Below, one piece after another: positions 52,334 to 59,926 of a DNA stretch of 64,000 nt. The notes under the pieces are model-generated. The model was not told where the DNA came from, did no database searches, and saw only the letters and a list, made by a program, of their open reading frames with translations. Location of the stretch: positions 1,984,001 through 2,048,000 of the forward strand of contig JAPLFG010000003.1 in NCBI GenBank assembly GCA_026390795.1. The letters run 5' to 3'. The DNA is from Ignavibacteriales bacterium (GTDB lineage Bacteria; Bacteroidota; Ignavibacteria; Ignavibacteriales; Melioribacteraceae). Each line of letters opens with the position of its first letter. The stretch's first letter is position 1. Position numbers and translations under genes: made by a program.

Positions 52334-52756
52334 TGTATGACCTCTTTAATAATTAAAAAAAGCAAGAGGATAAAATAATTCTTGACCGATCCGTAAAGAC
52401 GGATAATTGAAAATGTTCTTTTGAATAACTGTATCAAGCGTTTTTTCGATCCGGTCGTGAAAATAAAATATTTGCATTCATCAAAGCAATGTTATTGATA
52501 TACATTAGCCTATCATTATTTGACAGATACCTCTTTTTAGTTTAAGTTGCAAAAGCAACAAAGATAAATCCACCATGCGTCATCAAATTCAAAATATCAT
52601 TTCCTTTCAGCTCTCGCGAAATATTAGTCGTAAGACTTTATACATATAAATTAACAAATGTTGTCTGTGAGACCGAAGTCAGAAAATTGGGATAAAAAAT
52701 CTCAACGATGAACTGTTTTTTCTTGACTTTCTTTTCTATAGACAACGTCGTTAGTG
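52334..52756 (+). other. Long attC-like region
   Basis: Begins with ATGACCTCTTTAATAATTAAA (R''-like with GAC instead of AAC), carries ATTCTTGACCGATCCGTAAA, then the 169-bp repeat copy B, and ends ATAGACAACGTC and R' GTTAGTG (52750-52756). At about 420 bp it may be two sites fused after loss of a cassette gene. There is no open frame of note inside. Confidence 0.65.
52518..52686 (+). repeat. 169-bp repeat, copy B
   Basis: Same length as copy A at 41187 with five single-base differences counted by eye. It lies within the long attC-like region before the T9SS cassette. Confidence 0.85.
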
Positions 52757-52796
52757 TCAATTGCCCTTTTTAAACAATTGCATGGGAGACTTAAAA

Positions 52797-53558
52797 ATGA
52801 AGAAGCTTATTATTTTATTGACTCTCGCAATTACGCTGTTGCTGATGGACGGTATAAATGCACAAGATTTTGTCACATATTCCCCCTCAGGTGAGTATAT
52901 ACAAACAGTATACCATTATTCCAATGGTGCTTTTTCTGGGATGTCTTATATTAAATATCTCAAGAAGGATAAAGGAGGTATAGGCACCGCTACTCTATCG
53001 GCAACAAACTCAGGTTATTATACCTCCACAGTAGAAACTGGCGAGATACTAAAAGTTACCCTGGAAATTAAAGGTAAATTTTTGTGGAATGCTGCATTTG
53101 GAAATGATTATACGGAGTTTCAATTATATCTATCATCGTCGGGTATAATTCAAAACTTTGCGTGTCGAGTATATCCCGCATTCACTCCACCAGCTACGTG
53201 GCGCAAGTTTACTTATGATTCATGTACTTCCATTACAATTGAGAAGTGGCAACCTACTAAAGTGGAAGAACCGGAACTTCAATCGTCACCAAAATCATTT
53301 TCACTATTCCAAAATTATCCGAATCCATTTAACCCAACTACAATAATCTCATACTCAATAGTGGAAGATAGTTACGTGAAACTAAAAGTCTTTAACTTAA
53401 TTGGTGAGGAAGTCAAGATTCTCGTTGATGGCAGACAAAAGTCTGGCAAATATTCAGTTGAACTTACAGCTCAGAATCTACCAAGTGGTTTATATTTTTA
53501 TAGAATGCAAGCTGGAAATTCTTATCAAGCAGTAAGGAAAATGATTTTACTAAAATAA
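52797..53558 (+). CDS. T9SS-secreted cassette protein
   Basis: A 253-aa protein starting at the ATG at 52797 (GGGAG eleven bases upstream; signal peptide ending GINAQ). A beta-rich domain of about 145 residues (SYIKYLKKDKGGIGTATLSA) of no known family is followed by the T9SS type A sorting domain (FQNYPNPFNPTTIISYSI ... VFNLIGEEVKIL ... GLYFYRMQAGN). The host's own T9SS tail, as seen at 16647, is therefore used by cassette cargo, which argues that this cassette came from a related organism. Confidence 0.85.
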   Translation: MKKLIILLTLAITLLLMDGINAQDFVTYSPSGEYIQTVYHYSNGAFSGMSYIKYLKKDKGGIGTATLSATNSGYYTSTVETGEILKVTLEIKGKFLWNAAFGNDYTEFQLYLSSSGIIQNFACRVYPAFTPPATWRKFTYDSCTSITIEKWQPTKVEEPELQSSPKSFSLFQNYPNPFNPTTIISYSIVEDSYVKLKVFNLIGEEVKILVDGRQKSGKYSVELTAQNLPSGLYFYRMQAGNSYQAVRKMILLK

Positions 53559-53563
53559 TTGGC

Positions 53564-53775
53564 AACTAACACGTAACTCTCCCAAGGAGTCCTTCGGACA
53601 AAGCGACCGCGTCTTTGAGTCGGTCTTTTGATGTAGTTATTGGCATTGGTATTTCAGAGTAGGTTTGTTGTTCAAAATTTATTTGTAAAACGAAGTTGAT
53701 TGTAAAACAAAAAAGGTTGTTGCTAAAAGTGTCATTGTCGTTTTGGGCGGCGCTTTAGTTGCAATGCCGTTAGCT
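53564..53775 (+). other. attC site
   Basis: R'' AACTAAC (53564-53570) partly complements its cassette start GTTAGTG; the right half ends GGCGGCGCTTTAGTTGCAATG, CC and R' GTTAGCT (53769-53775). Confidence 0.7.
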
Positions 53776-53782
53776 TGAAAAT

Positions 53783-55027
53783 ATGGGTATAATCATAAAC
53801 AATTCATCTGAAAGACTTTTTGCAGAGTTATGTGGCAAAAATTATTTAAAGGGCTTTGTATTTCACAGTCCAAAGTATGGAATAAATTTGGGTGGTGAAG
53901 CTGGTGATGTTGTGTTATGGATTAGAAATCAAATTGTTGTTTTTGAGATTATGTGGCGGAATGTTGCAAAAGCTAAAAATGAATCGACAAAAAATTATTT
54001 GAGAAAAATTCGTGAAAAACGGAAACAGTTAGAAAACGATTTTAATGTTTTTTCTACTACACCAGAACAGCTCAAGCTTACAAATGAAATAGGTGAAATT
54101 GTTGAGTTTACAAGGCAAAATTTTCATAGAAAAAATTTCTCCGGCGTTATTCTTCTGGATATCGAAAAATCCACAGAACAAATCAATTATCTATCATATC
54201 GTAGAACTCTTGAATCAAATTTCCCGATCTCAATATTCACAAAATCTGATTTTTTATTTCTTACCACGGAAGCTGATACAATTCCCGATTTGACTTATTA
54301 TTTTAAGGATCGATATAATTTTCTAAAAACTATATTCGATTACGATTACGAATTATTTCTAAATATAAATAGAGGTATCGAGAAGGATTTAATGGCTTTC
54401 TATAAAATGAATGAATATCAATTCCCATTGGAAGAATGGAACAAATCAAAGGAAAAGAATTTTGGGGAATTATATGAAACTACATTTGCCGAGAAGATAA
54501 AACAAAGGGATAAAGAAAATAAAGATTCTTATATAGTTGATGAGATAATCGATGAATTACGAAATAATAATGAAATAAATAATTCTACTCTTTTACATTC
54601 GTCTGAGTTGGCTATTTTTACACGAAGGGCTAGAGCTGAAATACTTGCAAAAAAAATATCATATGCGTTTGAAAAAATGCAGAATGGTAAAGGGTTACGT
54701 TATTGGGGAATCTATAATCAAACAACTGAATGTTGGTTGTTATTTTATTTCCAATATGGAGGTGATTCTGATAAATTTAATCAGAGTGTATTGCGGTACT
54801 GTAGACTAAAGCTATTCTATGAAATGAATTGGAATAATTTTAAATATTCGGTATTTGGCTATGGTTTTCGAAAATCCACAATAGAAACTGGTAATACTTT
54901 CGATCAAGTATTCTTATGTATCGAAGATCCTTTTAATTATAGAGAACTTGATATCGAAGAACTAAAAGAGGCGAATAAATTATTTGGTAATATAAAACAA
55001 AAAGAAATAAAAGAGTTTCCTGAATAG
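53783..55027 (+). CDS. Hypothetical protein, possible nuclease
   Basis: A 414-aa soluble protein. Near the start GGEAGDVVLWIRNQIVVFEIMW gives an Asp and, 12 residues later, a Glu on hydrophobic strands, the spacing seen in PD-(D/E)xK nuclease-like folds; the usual Lys is not obvious. A long helical middle (KNYLRKIREKRKQLENDF) and a C-terminal beta region follow. No family recognised with certainty. The ATG lies only 8 bp after the attC R' box, and the R'' box follows the stop by two bases, so the cassette is almost all gene. Confidence 0.6.
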   Translation: MGIIINNSSERLFAELCGKNYLKGFVFHSPKYGINLGGEAGDVVLWIRNQIVVFEIMWRNVAKAKNESTKNYLRKIREKRKQLENDFNVFSTTPEQLKLTNEIGEIVEFTRQNFHRKNFSGVILLDIEKSTEQINYLSYRRTLESNFPISIFTKSDFLFLTTEADTIPDLTYYFKDRYNFLKTIFDYDYELFLNINRGIEKDLMAFYKMNEYQFPLEEWNKSKEKNFGELYETTFAEKIKQRDKENKDSYIVDEIIDELRNNNEINNSTLLHSSELAIFTRRARAEILAKKISYAFEKMQNGKGLRYWGIYNQTTECWLLFYFQYGGDSDKFNQSVLRYCRLKLFYEMNWNNFKYSVFGYGFRKSTIETGNTFDQVFLCIEDPFNYRELDIEELKEANKLFGNIKQKEIKEFPE

Positions 55028-55028
55028 G

Positions 55029-55086
55029 TTCAAGCTAATCCGCCGCTCAACACGGACAGCGTTTTTCAGTGCGGCATTGCGTAAAA
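55029..55086 (+). other. Short attC site
   Basis: R'' TTCAAGCTAAT complements the start of its cassette (GTTAGCTTGAA) at all but one position; CCGCCGCT and AGTGCGGC are the paired inner boxes; the right end GTAAAAC (55080-55086) departs from GTTAAAC by one base. The 58-bp length is classical for attC. Confidence 0.75.
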
Positions 55087-55106
55087 CATTTTAAAAAGGA
55101 AATATT

Positions 55107-55595
55107 ATAAAACATTCGCTGCTCATTTTAACAATATTATTTATTTCTAACAATTATGCTCAGTCTAGGGAGGGATTCATCTCACTAAAAAGATATGCTG
55201 GTGAATATTCCGCCGACAAAGTGTTAAGTGATAAAAGGATAAAATCAATTCTTATCAAAATGATGGCTAGAGAATACGAGCATTTAATTACAAATTTGAT
55301 GGTCACTGGGCCTGTTGATTTAATTAGTGGAAGTATCGTGATTGAGGGGAATGCACCACACAAGGGCGGAGAAGAAATGGCAGTACTGGATTTAAATCTT
55401 GCTACAGGAATAATTAGGGCGGCGATATACTCTAATACTAAAATTATTATCTATAGCGATAAGGATAAATATGATGGTATCCTTGATAAAAATAATTATG
55501 AGCAACTTCCTACGAGCATCTTAAATTGGATAGTAGTTGTAAACAACAGAAATTCTTATCAAACAAATAGACCAAAAAATGTAATTATAAAATAA
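55107..55595 (+). CDS. Exported hypothetical protein with an ATA start
   Basis: The frame starting at ATA (55107) encodes KHSLLILTILFISNNYAQS, a textbook signal peptide cut after YAQS, and AAAAAGGA lies six bases before the ATA. No ATG, GTG or TTG occurs until 55221, deep inside the mature protein, and a stop lies at 55092. So either ATA (or ATT at 55104) is used, or an ATG has mutated. The mature part (about 143 aa: DLISGSIVIEGNAP, MAVLDLNLATGIIRAAIYSN) is of no known family. Confidence 0.6.
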   Translation: MKHSLLILTILFISNNYAQSREGFISLKRYAGEYSADKVLSDKRIKSILIKMMAREYEHLITNLMVTGPVDLISGSIVIEGNAPHKGGEEMAVLDLNLATGIIRAAIYSNTKIIIYSDKDKYDGILDKNNYEQLPTSILNWIVVVNNRNSYQTNRPKNVIIK

Positions 55596-55718
55596 TATTC
55601 TAAATTATTTTTAATAATGGTTACAGATAGAGTCCATTTATCGTTAATAATGAAGATGTTATCATTAAGAAATAGTATACAATATTTTCGATAACTTTTG
55701 ACGCAAGGAATAATAATT

Positions 55719-55955
55719 ATGGCCGAAACGAAAAAATGTCCGTTTTGCTCAGAAGAAATATTGGCTGATGCAAGAAAGTGTAAACACTGCGGTGAATATT
55801 TAGATCCGTCATTAAAAGAAAAACCCTCTCCACAACAACCGACTGTTGTTGCAAAAGAAGGATGTTTTTTACAAACACTAAATGTTGGTTGCATAATTGT
55901 AGCTGTTATAATTGGAATAATAATCCTCGTGGTTATTTTTTCAAGTGCACATTAA
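55719..55955 (+). CDS. Small zinc-ribbon membrane protein
   Basis: A 78-aa protein from the ATG at 55719 (AAGGAA upstream). The zinc ribbon CPFCSEEILADARKCKHCGE (residues 6-25), a proline-rich linker and one transmembrane helix (GCIIVAVIIGIIILVVIF) form the whole protein. It resembles many zinc-ribbon/TM proteins of unknown role. No clear attC separates it from its neighbours. Confidence 0.75.
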   Translation: MAETKKCPFCSEEILADARKCKHCGEYLDPSLKEKPSPQQPTVVAKEGCFLQTLNVGCIIVAVIIGIIILVVIFSSAH

Positions 55956-56063
55956 AAGAAAATATTTAATAACTAGCCACCTAAAAGAGTCGGGTTTTAC
56001 AAAAAGTGTTTGTAGTATCTGAGTGATTGCGAACAACATTTATAGTAAATAATACGGAACAAA

Positions 56064-56864
56064 ATGAAACTAAAAGCTAGAGTGTGGGAAGTTCTTGAGA
56101 ATACGAAACCAGATGATAAACCTGGAAGGATTGACGATGTATTTTTAATGACACTGATTTTCCTAAATGTTATTGCTGTAATACTTGGTTCAGTAAAATG
56201 GATTGAAGTAGAATATAAATCTTTCTTAGATGGTTTTGAGTTTTTCTCAGTTATGGTTTTTACAATAGAATATCTTTTACGTTTCTGGTCTTGTGTAATA
56301 GATAAAAAATATTCTAAAACAATTCTTGGTCGTTTCCGTTACGCATTGACTCCATTAGCTTTAATTGATTTGGTTGCAATTCTCCCCTTCTACCTTCCAT
56401 TCGTTGGTTTGGATTTAAGAATTGTTCGTCTCTTCAGACTAATTAGAATTTTTAGAGTTGCCAAAGCTGCGCGTTATGTCTCTTCATTAAAATTATTAGG
56501 TAGAGTATTCAAATCAAAAAAAGAGGAATTGATTATAACTTCTATTGTGATGATTATCCTATTAATAATTGCTTCATCACTAATGTATTTTTTCGAGAAT
56601 GGTGTTCAACCAGATAAATTCGGTGACATTCCATCTACAATGTGGTGGGCTATTGCCACATTAACTACAGTTGGATATGGTGATGTTTATCCTATAACGG
56701 GTGAAGGGAAAATAATAGCTTCAATTGTAGCCATCTTAGGTATTGGTTTATTTGCTTTACCAACTGGGATTTTAGGTGCAGGTTTTGTTGAAGAATTTCA
56801 AAAATCCAAAAAACAAATTGTTAAAAACATTTGTCCTCATTGTGGAAAAGAAATAAATAATTAA
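56064..56864 (+). CDS. Voltage-gated-type potassium channel with zinc-ribbon tail
   Basis: A 266-aa six-helix channel subunit of the Kv type. The voltage-sensor S4 is present (LRIVRLFRLIRIFRVAKAAR, Arg every third residue), followed by S5, the selectivity filter TVGYGDVYP and S6 (IIASIVAILGIGLFALPTGI). It forms a tetrameric K+ channel in the inner membrane. After S6 the protein ends in CPHCGKEINN, half of a zinc ribbon (one CxxC), unusual for the family. The start is AAAATG just after GGAAC. A channel as integron cargo is uncommon. Confidence 0.9.
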   Translation: MKLKARVWEVLENTKPDDKPGRIDDVFLMTLIFLNVIAVILGSVKWIEVEYKSFLDGFEFFSVMVFTIEYLLRFWSCVIDKKYSKTILGRFRYALTPLALIDLVAILPFYLPFVGLDLRIVRLFRLIRIFRVAKAARYVSSLKLLGRVFKSKKEELIITSIVMIILLIIASSLMYFFENGVQPDKFGDIPSTMWWAIATLTTVGYGDVYPITGEGKIIASIVAILGIGLFALPTGILGAGFVEEFQKSKKQIVKNICPHCGKEINN

Positions 56865-56866
56865 GT

Positions 56867-57052
56867 GCAAAACCAGCTTTTCCAACCGACTGCGTTTTCA
56901 TTGCGGCAGTGGTAAAGTTTTGGGAATAAGTGAAAAAGCAAACATTGTAAGTAACATTGTTCTGATAAATAAAATTTTAATAATTATCGGCGCTTGCTTT
57001 TCGGTATCACATTGTAGTTATGGGCAGCGCTTTAGTTGCAATGCCGTTATAC
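56867..57052 (+). other. attC site
   Basis: R''-like GCAAAAC, L'' CAGCTTTTCCAACCGAC (nearly the L'' of the 44551 site), right half GGCAGCGCTTTAGTTGCAATG, CC and R' GTTATAC (57046-57052). Confidence 0.75.
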
Positions 57053-57108
57053 CGTAAATAATAATATTGTATTTTTTTTATCATGTGTTAACAACCATAA
57101 AAATCAAA

Positions 57109-58002
57109 ATGAGTATAAAATGTAAATTGGGTCTCCATACTTGGAATGGATGTAAATGCAAGGATTGTTATAAGTATCGTGACGAACAACATCATTGGAT
57201 TGGTTGTAGATGTTCACAATGTGGAAAAACAAGAGACGAACAGCATGCTTGGAGTAAAGATTGTGAAAAATGTTCGATATGTGGTAAAACCAGAGATAAG
57301 CAACATGATTGGAATGGTTGTAAATGTTCGATGTGTGAAAAAACCAGAGATGAGCAACATAATTTGGAGAAGGATTGTGAAAAATGCTCAATATGTGGCA
57401 AAATTAAAGCGAACCAACATGATTATAAAATACATATTGCGAAATGTTCTAAGTGTGGAAAAGAATTGAATAAAGGATCTTTTTTGGATAATAGAGATGG
57501 GCGAAGATATAAATGGATAAGAATTGGAAACCAAATAATAATGGCTGAAAACTTTGCTTACAAACCTGATAATGGAAAATATTGGGCATATGAAGATAGT
57601 TATACGCTTAGTGAGGATACTGTTGCTAAATTTGGTTATTTGTACGATTGGGAAACTGCTAATAAAGTTGCACCAGATGGCTGGCATTTACCCACCAAGG
57701 AAGAATGGCTGGCATTATTTTCAGATTTTAAAAAATTTTTGTATAAAGAATTTTATGTAGAATGGAAATATTTGCCTGAAAAAGAAGATGGAACGAAATA
57801 TACCTTATTTGGTGGCATGTATAACCACCGAAATGGTTGTTGTTCATATGGCAATGGCCAATCTTTCTTTTGGAGTTCTACTGAAGTTGATGGAGAATTA
57901 GCGTTTGGCTTATATATACCTGAAAGGACTTCAGAAGACATACCTGGAATAAAATACAACAGACGTGGTGATGGTTTAAGTGTCATTCTTTTTCAGGACT
58001 AA
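57109..58002 (+). CDS. Cys-rich repeat protein fused to a FISUMP domain
   Basis: A 297-aa protein from the ATG at 57109. Residues 1-125 hold six repeats of about 19 aa of the form C-K-C-S-x-C-G-K-T-R-D-E-Q-H-x-W, each with a CxxC or CxCxxC and a His, so a row of zinc sites is likely. Residues 128-297 are a FISUMP domain (WIRIGNQIIMAENFAY, FGYLYDWETANKVAPDG, WHLPTKEEW, FFWSSTEV). No signal peptide. The repeats are also near-identical at DNA level (about 57 bp units). Cassette ends at 57046 and 58141 match. Confidence 0.8.
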   Translation: MSIKCKLGLHTWNGCKCKDCYKYRDEQHHWIGCRCSQCGKTRDEQHAWSKDCEKCSICGKTRDKQHDWNGCKCSMCEKTRDEQHNLEKDCEKCSICGKIKANQHDYKIHIAKCSKCGKELNKGSFLDNRDGRRYKWIRIGNQIIMAENFAYKPDNGKYWAYEDSYTLSEDTVAKFGYLYDWETANKVAPDGWHLPTKEEWLALFSDFKKFLYKEFYVEWKYLPEKEDGTKYTLFGGMYNHRNGCCSYGNGQSFFWSSTEVDGELAFGLYIPERTSEDIPGIKYNRRGDGLSVILFQD

Positions 58003-58140
58003 TGATTTATTTGGCAGTTTTTTGAAATGATGGCATAGAGAAGATACAACTTTGTACCATTTTAGAGGAACAGTTGTCTGCATACAGCGAATCCAATAAG
58101 CGTTACATATTACCACAAGTGCTGCCAATAAAAATCGCTG

Positions 58141-58309
58141 CGGTATAAACCGCGTCTCAAGTGGAACGCTGTAGCCGGTCGTTACATTTGCTGTAAAATA
58201 TTTTTTGTGATAGTTGAAGAACGGAAGTAAATAAAAAAATATAAACAATAAGTCGTTGTATTTGTAGCGGAATCCTTATGGCGTCCGCTTAAACGAAATG
58301 CCGTTATAA
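58141..58309 (+). other. attC site
   Basis: R'' CGGTATAAA complements the cassette start GTTATACCG; inner boxes AAGTGGA and TCCGCTT pair; spacer AAATGCC and R' GTTATAA (58303-58309), 16 bp before the next gene. Confidence 0.85.
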
Positions 58310-58324
58310 AGCCTAAGGTAAAGT

Positions 58325-59581
58325 ATGAGCTTCAATAGAAATAAGGCTATAAAATTATTTAGAGTGAAATCCGCAGAAGCTATTAAAAACCAAATTGAAG
58401 AAATTAAACAGATAGCTATAGACTTTGCTCAAAGAAATGCAACAAAATCCGGTATGTATATTAAAGCCCATACTGATTTGTATGTCAAACATATTAAAGC
58501 CAATCTCCAAATATTTGTTGACACTATTTTTGAACAAATTGGTGAAGGCAATACTATTACACAAAGTGATGAAGAAGAGATAATTAATTATTTAAGAATA
58601 TACGTTAAAGGCGAAATTAGTCAAAAGCAAAGTAGTATAAAACAAGTCTTGGCCTCAACTGGTATAAATCAAACTGCTATTACTGATGCTCAGATGTTAG
58701 CGATATCATCCAGCTTTCATGAGGAGATGAATCTTAAAACAGACCATATACAACATCTTATAGAGAAACATAATTCTGACGCACAAATAAAAATAAAGAA
58801 TAAATTTCTTGAGGAATTTGAAGAACTTGAGGCACATCAAAATATTATTATTTCTTTTATTATTGAGACGCATAGAAGCGTGCCTGTCGAAAAAAGAAAG
58901 GAATTTTTCGTATCAACCTGTTCAAGTGGCACATCAATGGTAAATCCATCAGTACCCAATAGTTCTCTCGACGTTTCTACGGTTGATCTTAAAATTCTTG
59001 ATGCTGCCGGTTATATTAAAATCGAAAAGCATGTTCATCCTAGTGTTGATTTTTCATTCCATCCTACTTCAAAAGGAATAAAGTATTACGAATATTTAAA
59101 ACAAAATTATACTGGTTCGTTCCAGCAAATTGATTCCGAAATAAAGAATTACTTATCGAATTCAAACTTTGCTGTAGTGTATCAAATAGCTTTTGCTAAA
59201 TGGAAAGAAGCTGAAAATTTATTATGGAAAGCTGAGAACCAGATTAATTACTCAACAATTGGTCATTTATGTCGTGAATCTATTCAAGAATTTATCGATT
59301 CAATAATTTTAAGATATAATCTTGCTGATAAATATCAAGATAAAACACATACAAAAAATAGGCTTGAAGGAATTATTCTTTATAACAAGAATCAATTGGG
59401 GAAAACTATACCAAAATTTTTAACAGCAATAGAGGATTATTGGAATAACCTAATAGATATTATACAAAGACAAGAACACTCTGGATTGAAAGATGGCGAA
59501 GAACTTGGCTTTGAAGATGCGAGACGCGTAGTATTTCATACTGGAATATTACTTTATGAAATAAGTAGAACTATTAAATAG
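58325..59581 (+). CDS. Helical protein with HEPN-like Rx4H motif
   Basis: A 418-aa soluble protein, mostly helical. The N-terminal 200 residues form long amphipathic helices (AIKNQIEEIKQIAIDFAQRN). A short winged-helix-like part lies at about 225-270 (DLKILDAAGYIKIEKHVHPS). The C-terminal 110 residues have HLCRESIQEFIDSII, then an RRVVFHT motif (Rx4H) on a helix near the end, the signature of HEPN RNases. HEPN proteins are typical of toxin and anti-phage systems. The family is not certain. It is the last gene of the array and its R'' (59583) complements its own start. Confidence 0.6.
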   Translation: MSFNRNKAIKLFRVKSAEAIKNQIEEIKQIAIDFAQRNATKSGMYIKAHTDLYVKHIKANLQIFVDTIFEQIGEGNTITQSDEEEIINYLRIYVKGEISQKQSSIKQVLASTGINQTAITDAQMLAISSSFHEEMNLKTDHIQHLIEKHNSDAQIKIKNKFLEEFEELEAHQNIIISFIIETHRSVPVEKRKEFFVSTCSSGTSMVNPSVPNSSLDVSTVDLKILDAAGYIKIEKHVHPSVDFSFHPTSKGIKYYEYLKQNYTGSFQQIDSEIKNYLSNSNFAVVYQIAFAKWKEAENLLWKAENQINYSTIGHLCRESIQEFIDSIILRYNLADKYQDKTHTKNRLEGIILYNKNQLGKTIPKFLTAIEDYWNNLIDIIQRQEHSGLKDGEELGFEDARRVVFHTGILLYEISRTIK

Positions 59582-59582
59582 C

Positions 59583-59660
59583 GCTTTATAACCTCTTTAA
59601 TTAGTGAAAAAGCACGAGGATAAAATAATTCTTGACCGATCCGTGATAGGAAGATTATTT
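59583..59660 (+). other. Terminal attC left half, right half missing
   Basis: R'' GCTTTATAAC, CCTCTTTAATTAGTGAAAAAGC and ATTCTTGACCGATCCGTGATA are present, but no GTTA box follows before unrelated sequence begins. This marks the right border of the array, cut by a deletion or by the insertion event. Confidence 0.75.
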
Positions 59661-59842
59661 CTGGTTCAAAAAATGGAACCAAATCAATCGCTTGGCTCAT
59701 TGGAATAGGCCCCCAGATTGTATACCTCACCTAGCAGGTCGCCCGGAAACGCAGCTGAAAAAAGAAGCCAAAGAATAATTGACGTACCCCTTTTATTTCT
59801 GGTTTATAAATCGATCTCTAAAATTTTTTTGTAAAAAATTTA

Positions 59843-59862
59843 CCGGGCTTTATAAGGCCCGC
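59843..59862. repeat. Hairpin in the gap right of the array
   Basis: CGGGC and GCCCG pair around TTTATAAG. No T-run on either side. Nothing else was seen in the 59,660-59,900 stretch. Confidence 0.4.
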
Positions 59863-59900
59863 TTGAAGATGAATCTTTTATCTAAACGAAAAAATAATGA

Positions 59901-59916
59901 GCCTCTTTTCAGAGGC
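59901..59916 (-). terminator. Terminator of the minus-strand backbone operon
   Basis: GCCTCT and AGAGGC form a 6-bp stem with a 4-base loop; on the minus strand TCATTATTTTTTCG follows. It lies just after the stop of the 72-aa gene. Confidence 0.75.
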
Positions 59917-59926
59917 CCCATATCTA

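Larger units (their letters stand above)
41409..59660 (+). mobile_element. Integron-type gene cassette array without integrase (CALIN)
   Basis: About eighteen kilobases in which every gene is on the plus strand and most are followed by 100-400 bp of non-coding DNA ending in GTTATRN or GTTAGNN a few bases before the next gene. Cassette beginnings and ends match as they do in integrons: GTTATATGCT (43231) with AGCATATAAC (44551); GTTATATGGT (45527) with ACCAAATAAC (46480); TTTAGGCATAT (48279) with ATATGCCTAAC (49240); GTTAGCTTGAA (53769) with TTCAAGCTAAT (55030); GTTATACCG (57046) with CGGTATAAA (58141); GTTATAAAGC (58303) with GCTTTATAAC (59583). No IntI gene is present in the window. Confidence 0.85.

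Noticed and set aside
55596-56063. attC sites between the genes at 55107, 55719 and 56064
   Set aside because: TAATAAC and GTTAATA fragments occur, but no consistent box pairing; these genes may share one cassette.
57104-57401. Minus-strand frames opposite the Cys-rich repeats
   Set aside because: They are produced by the repeat structure of the plus-strand gene.
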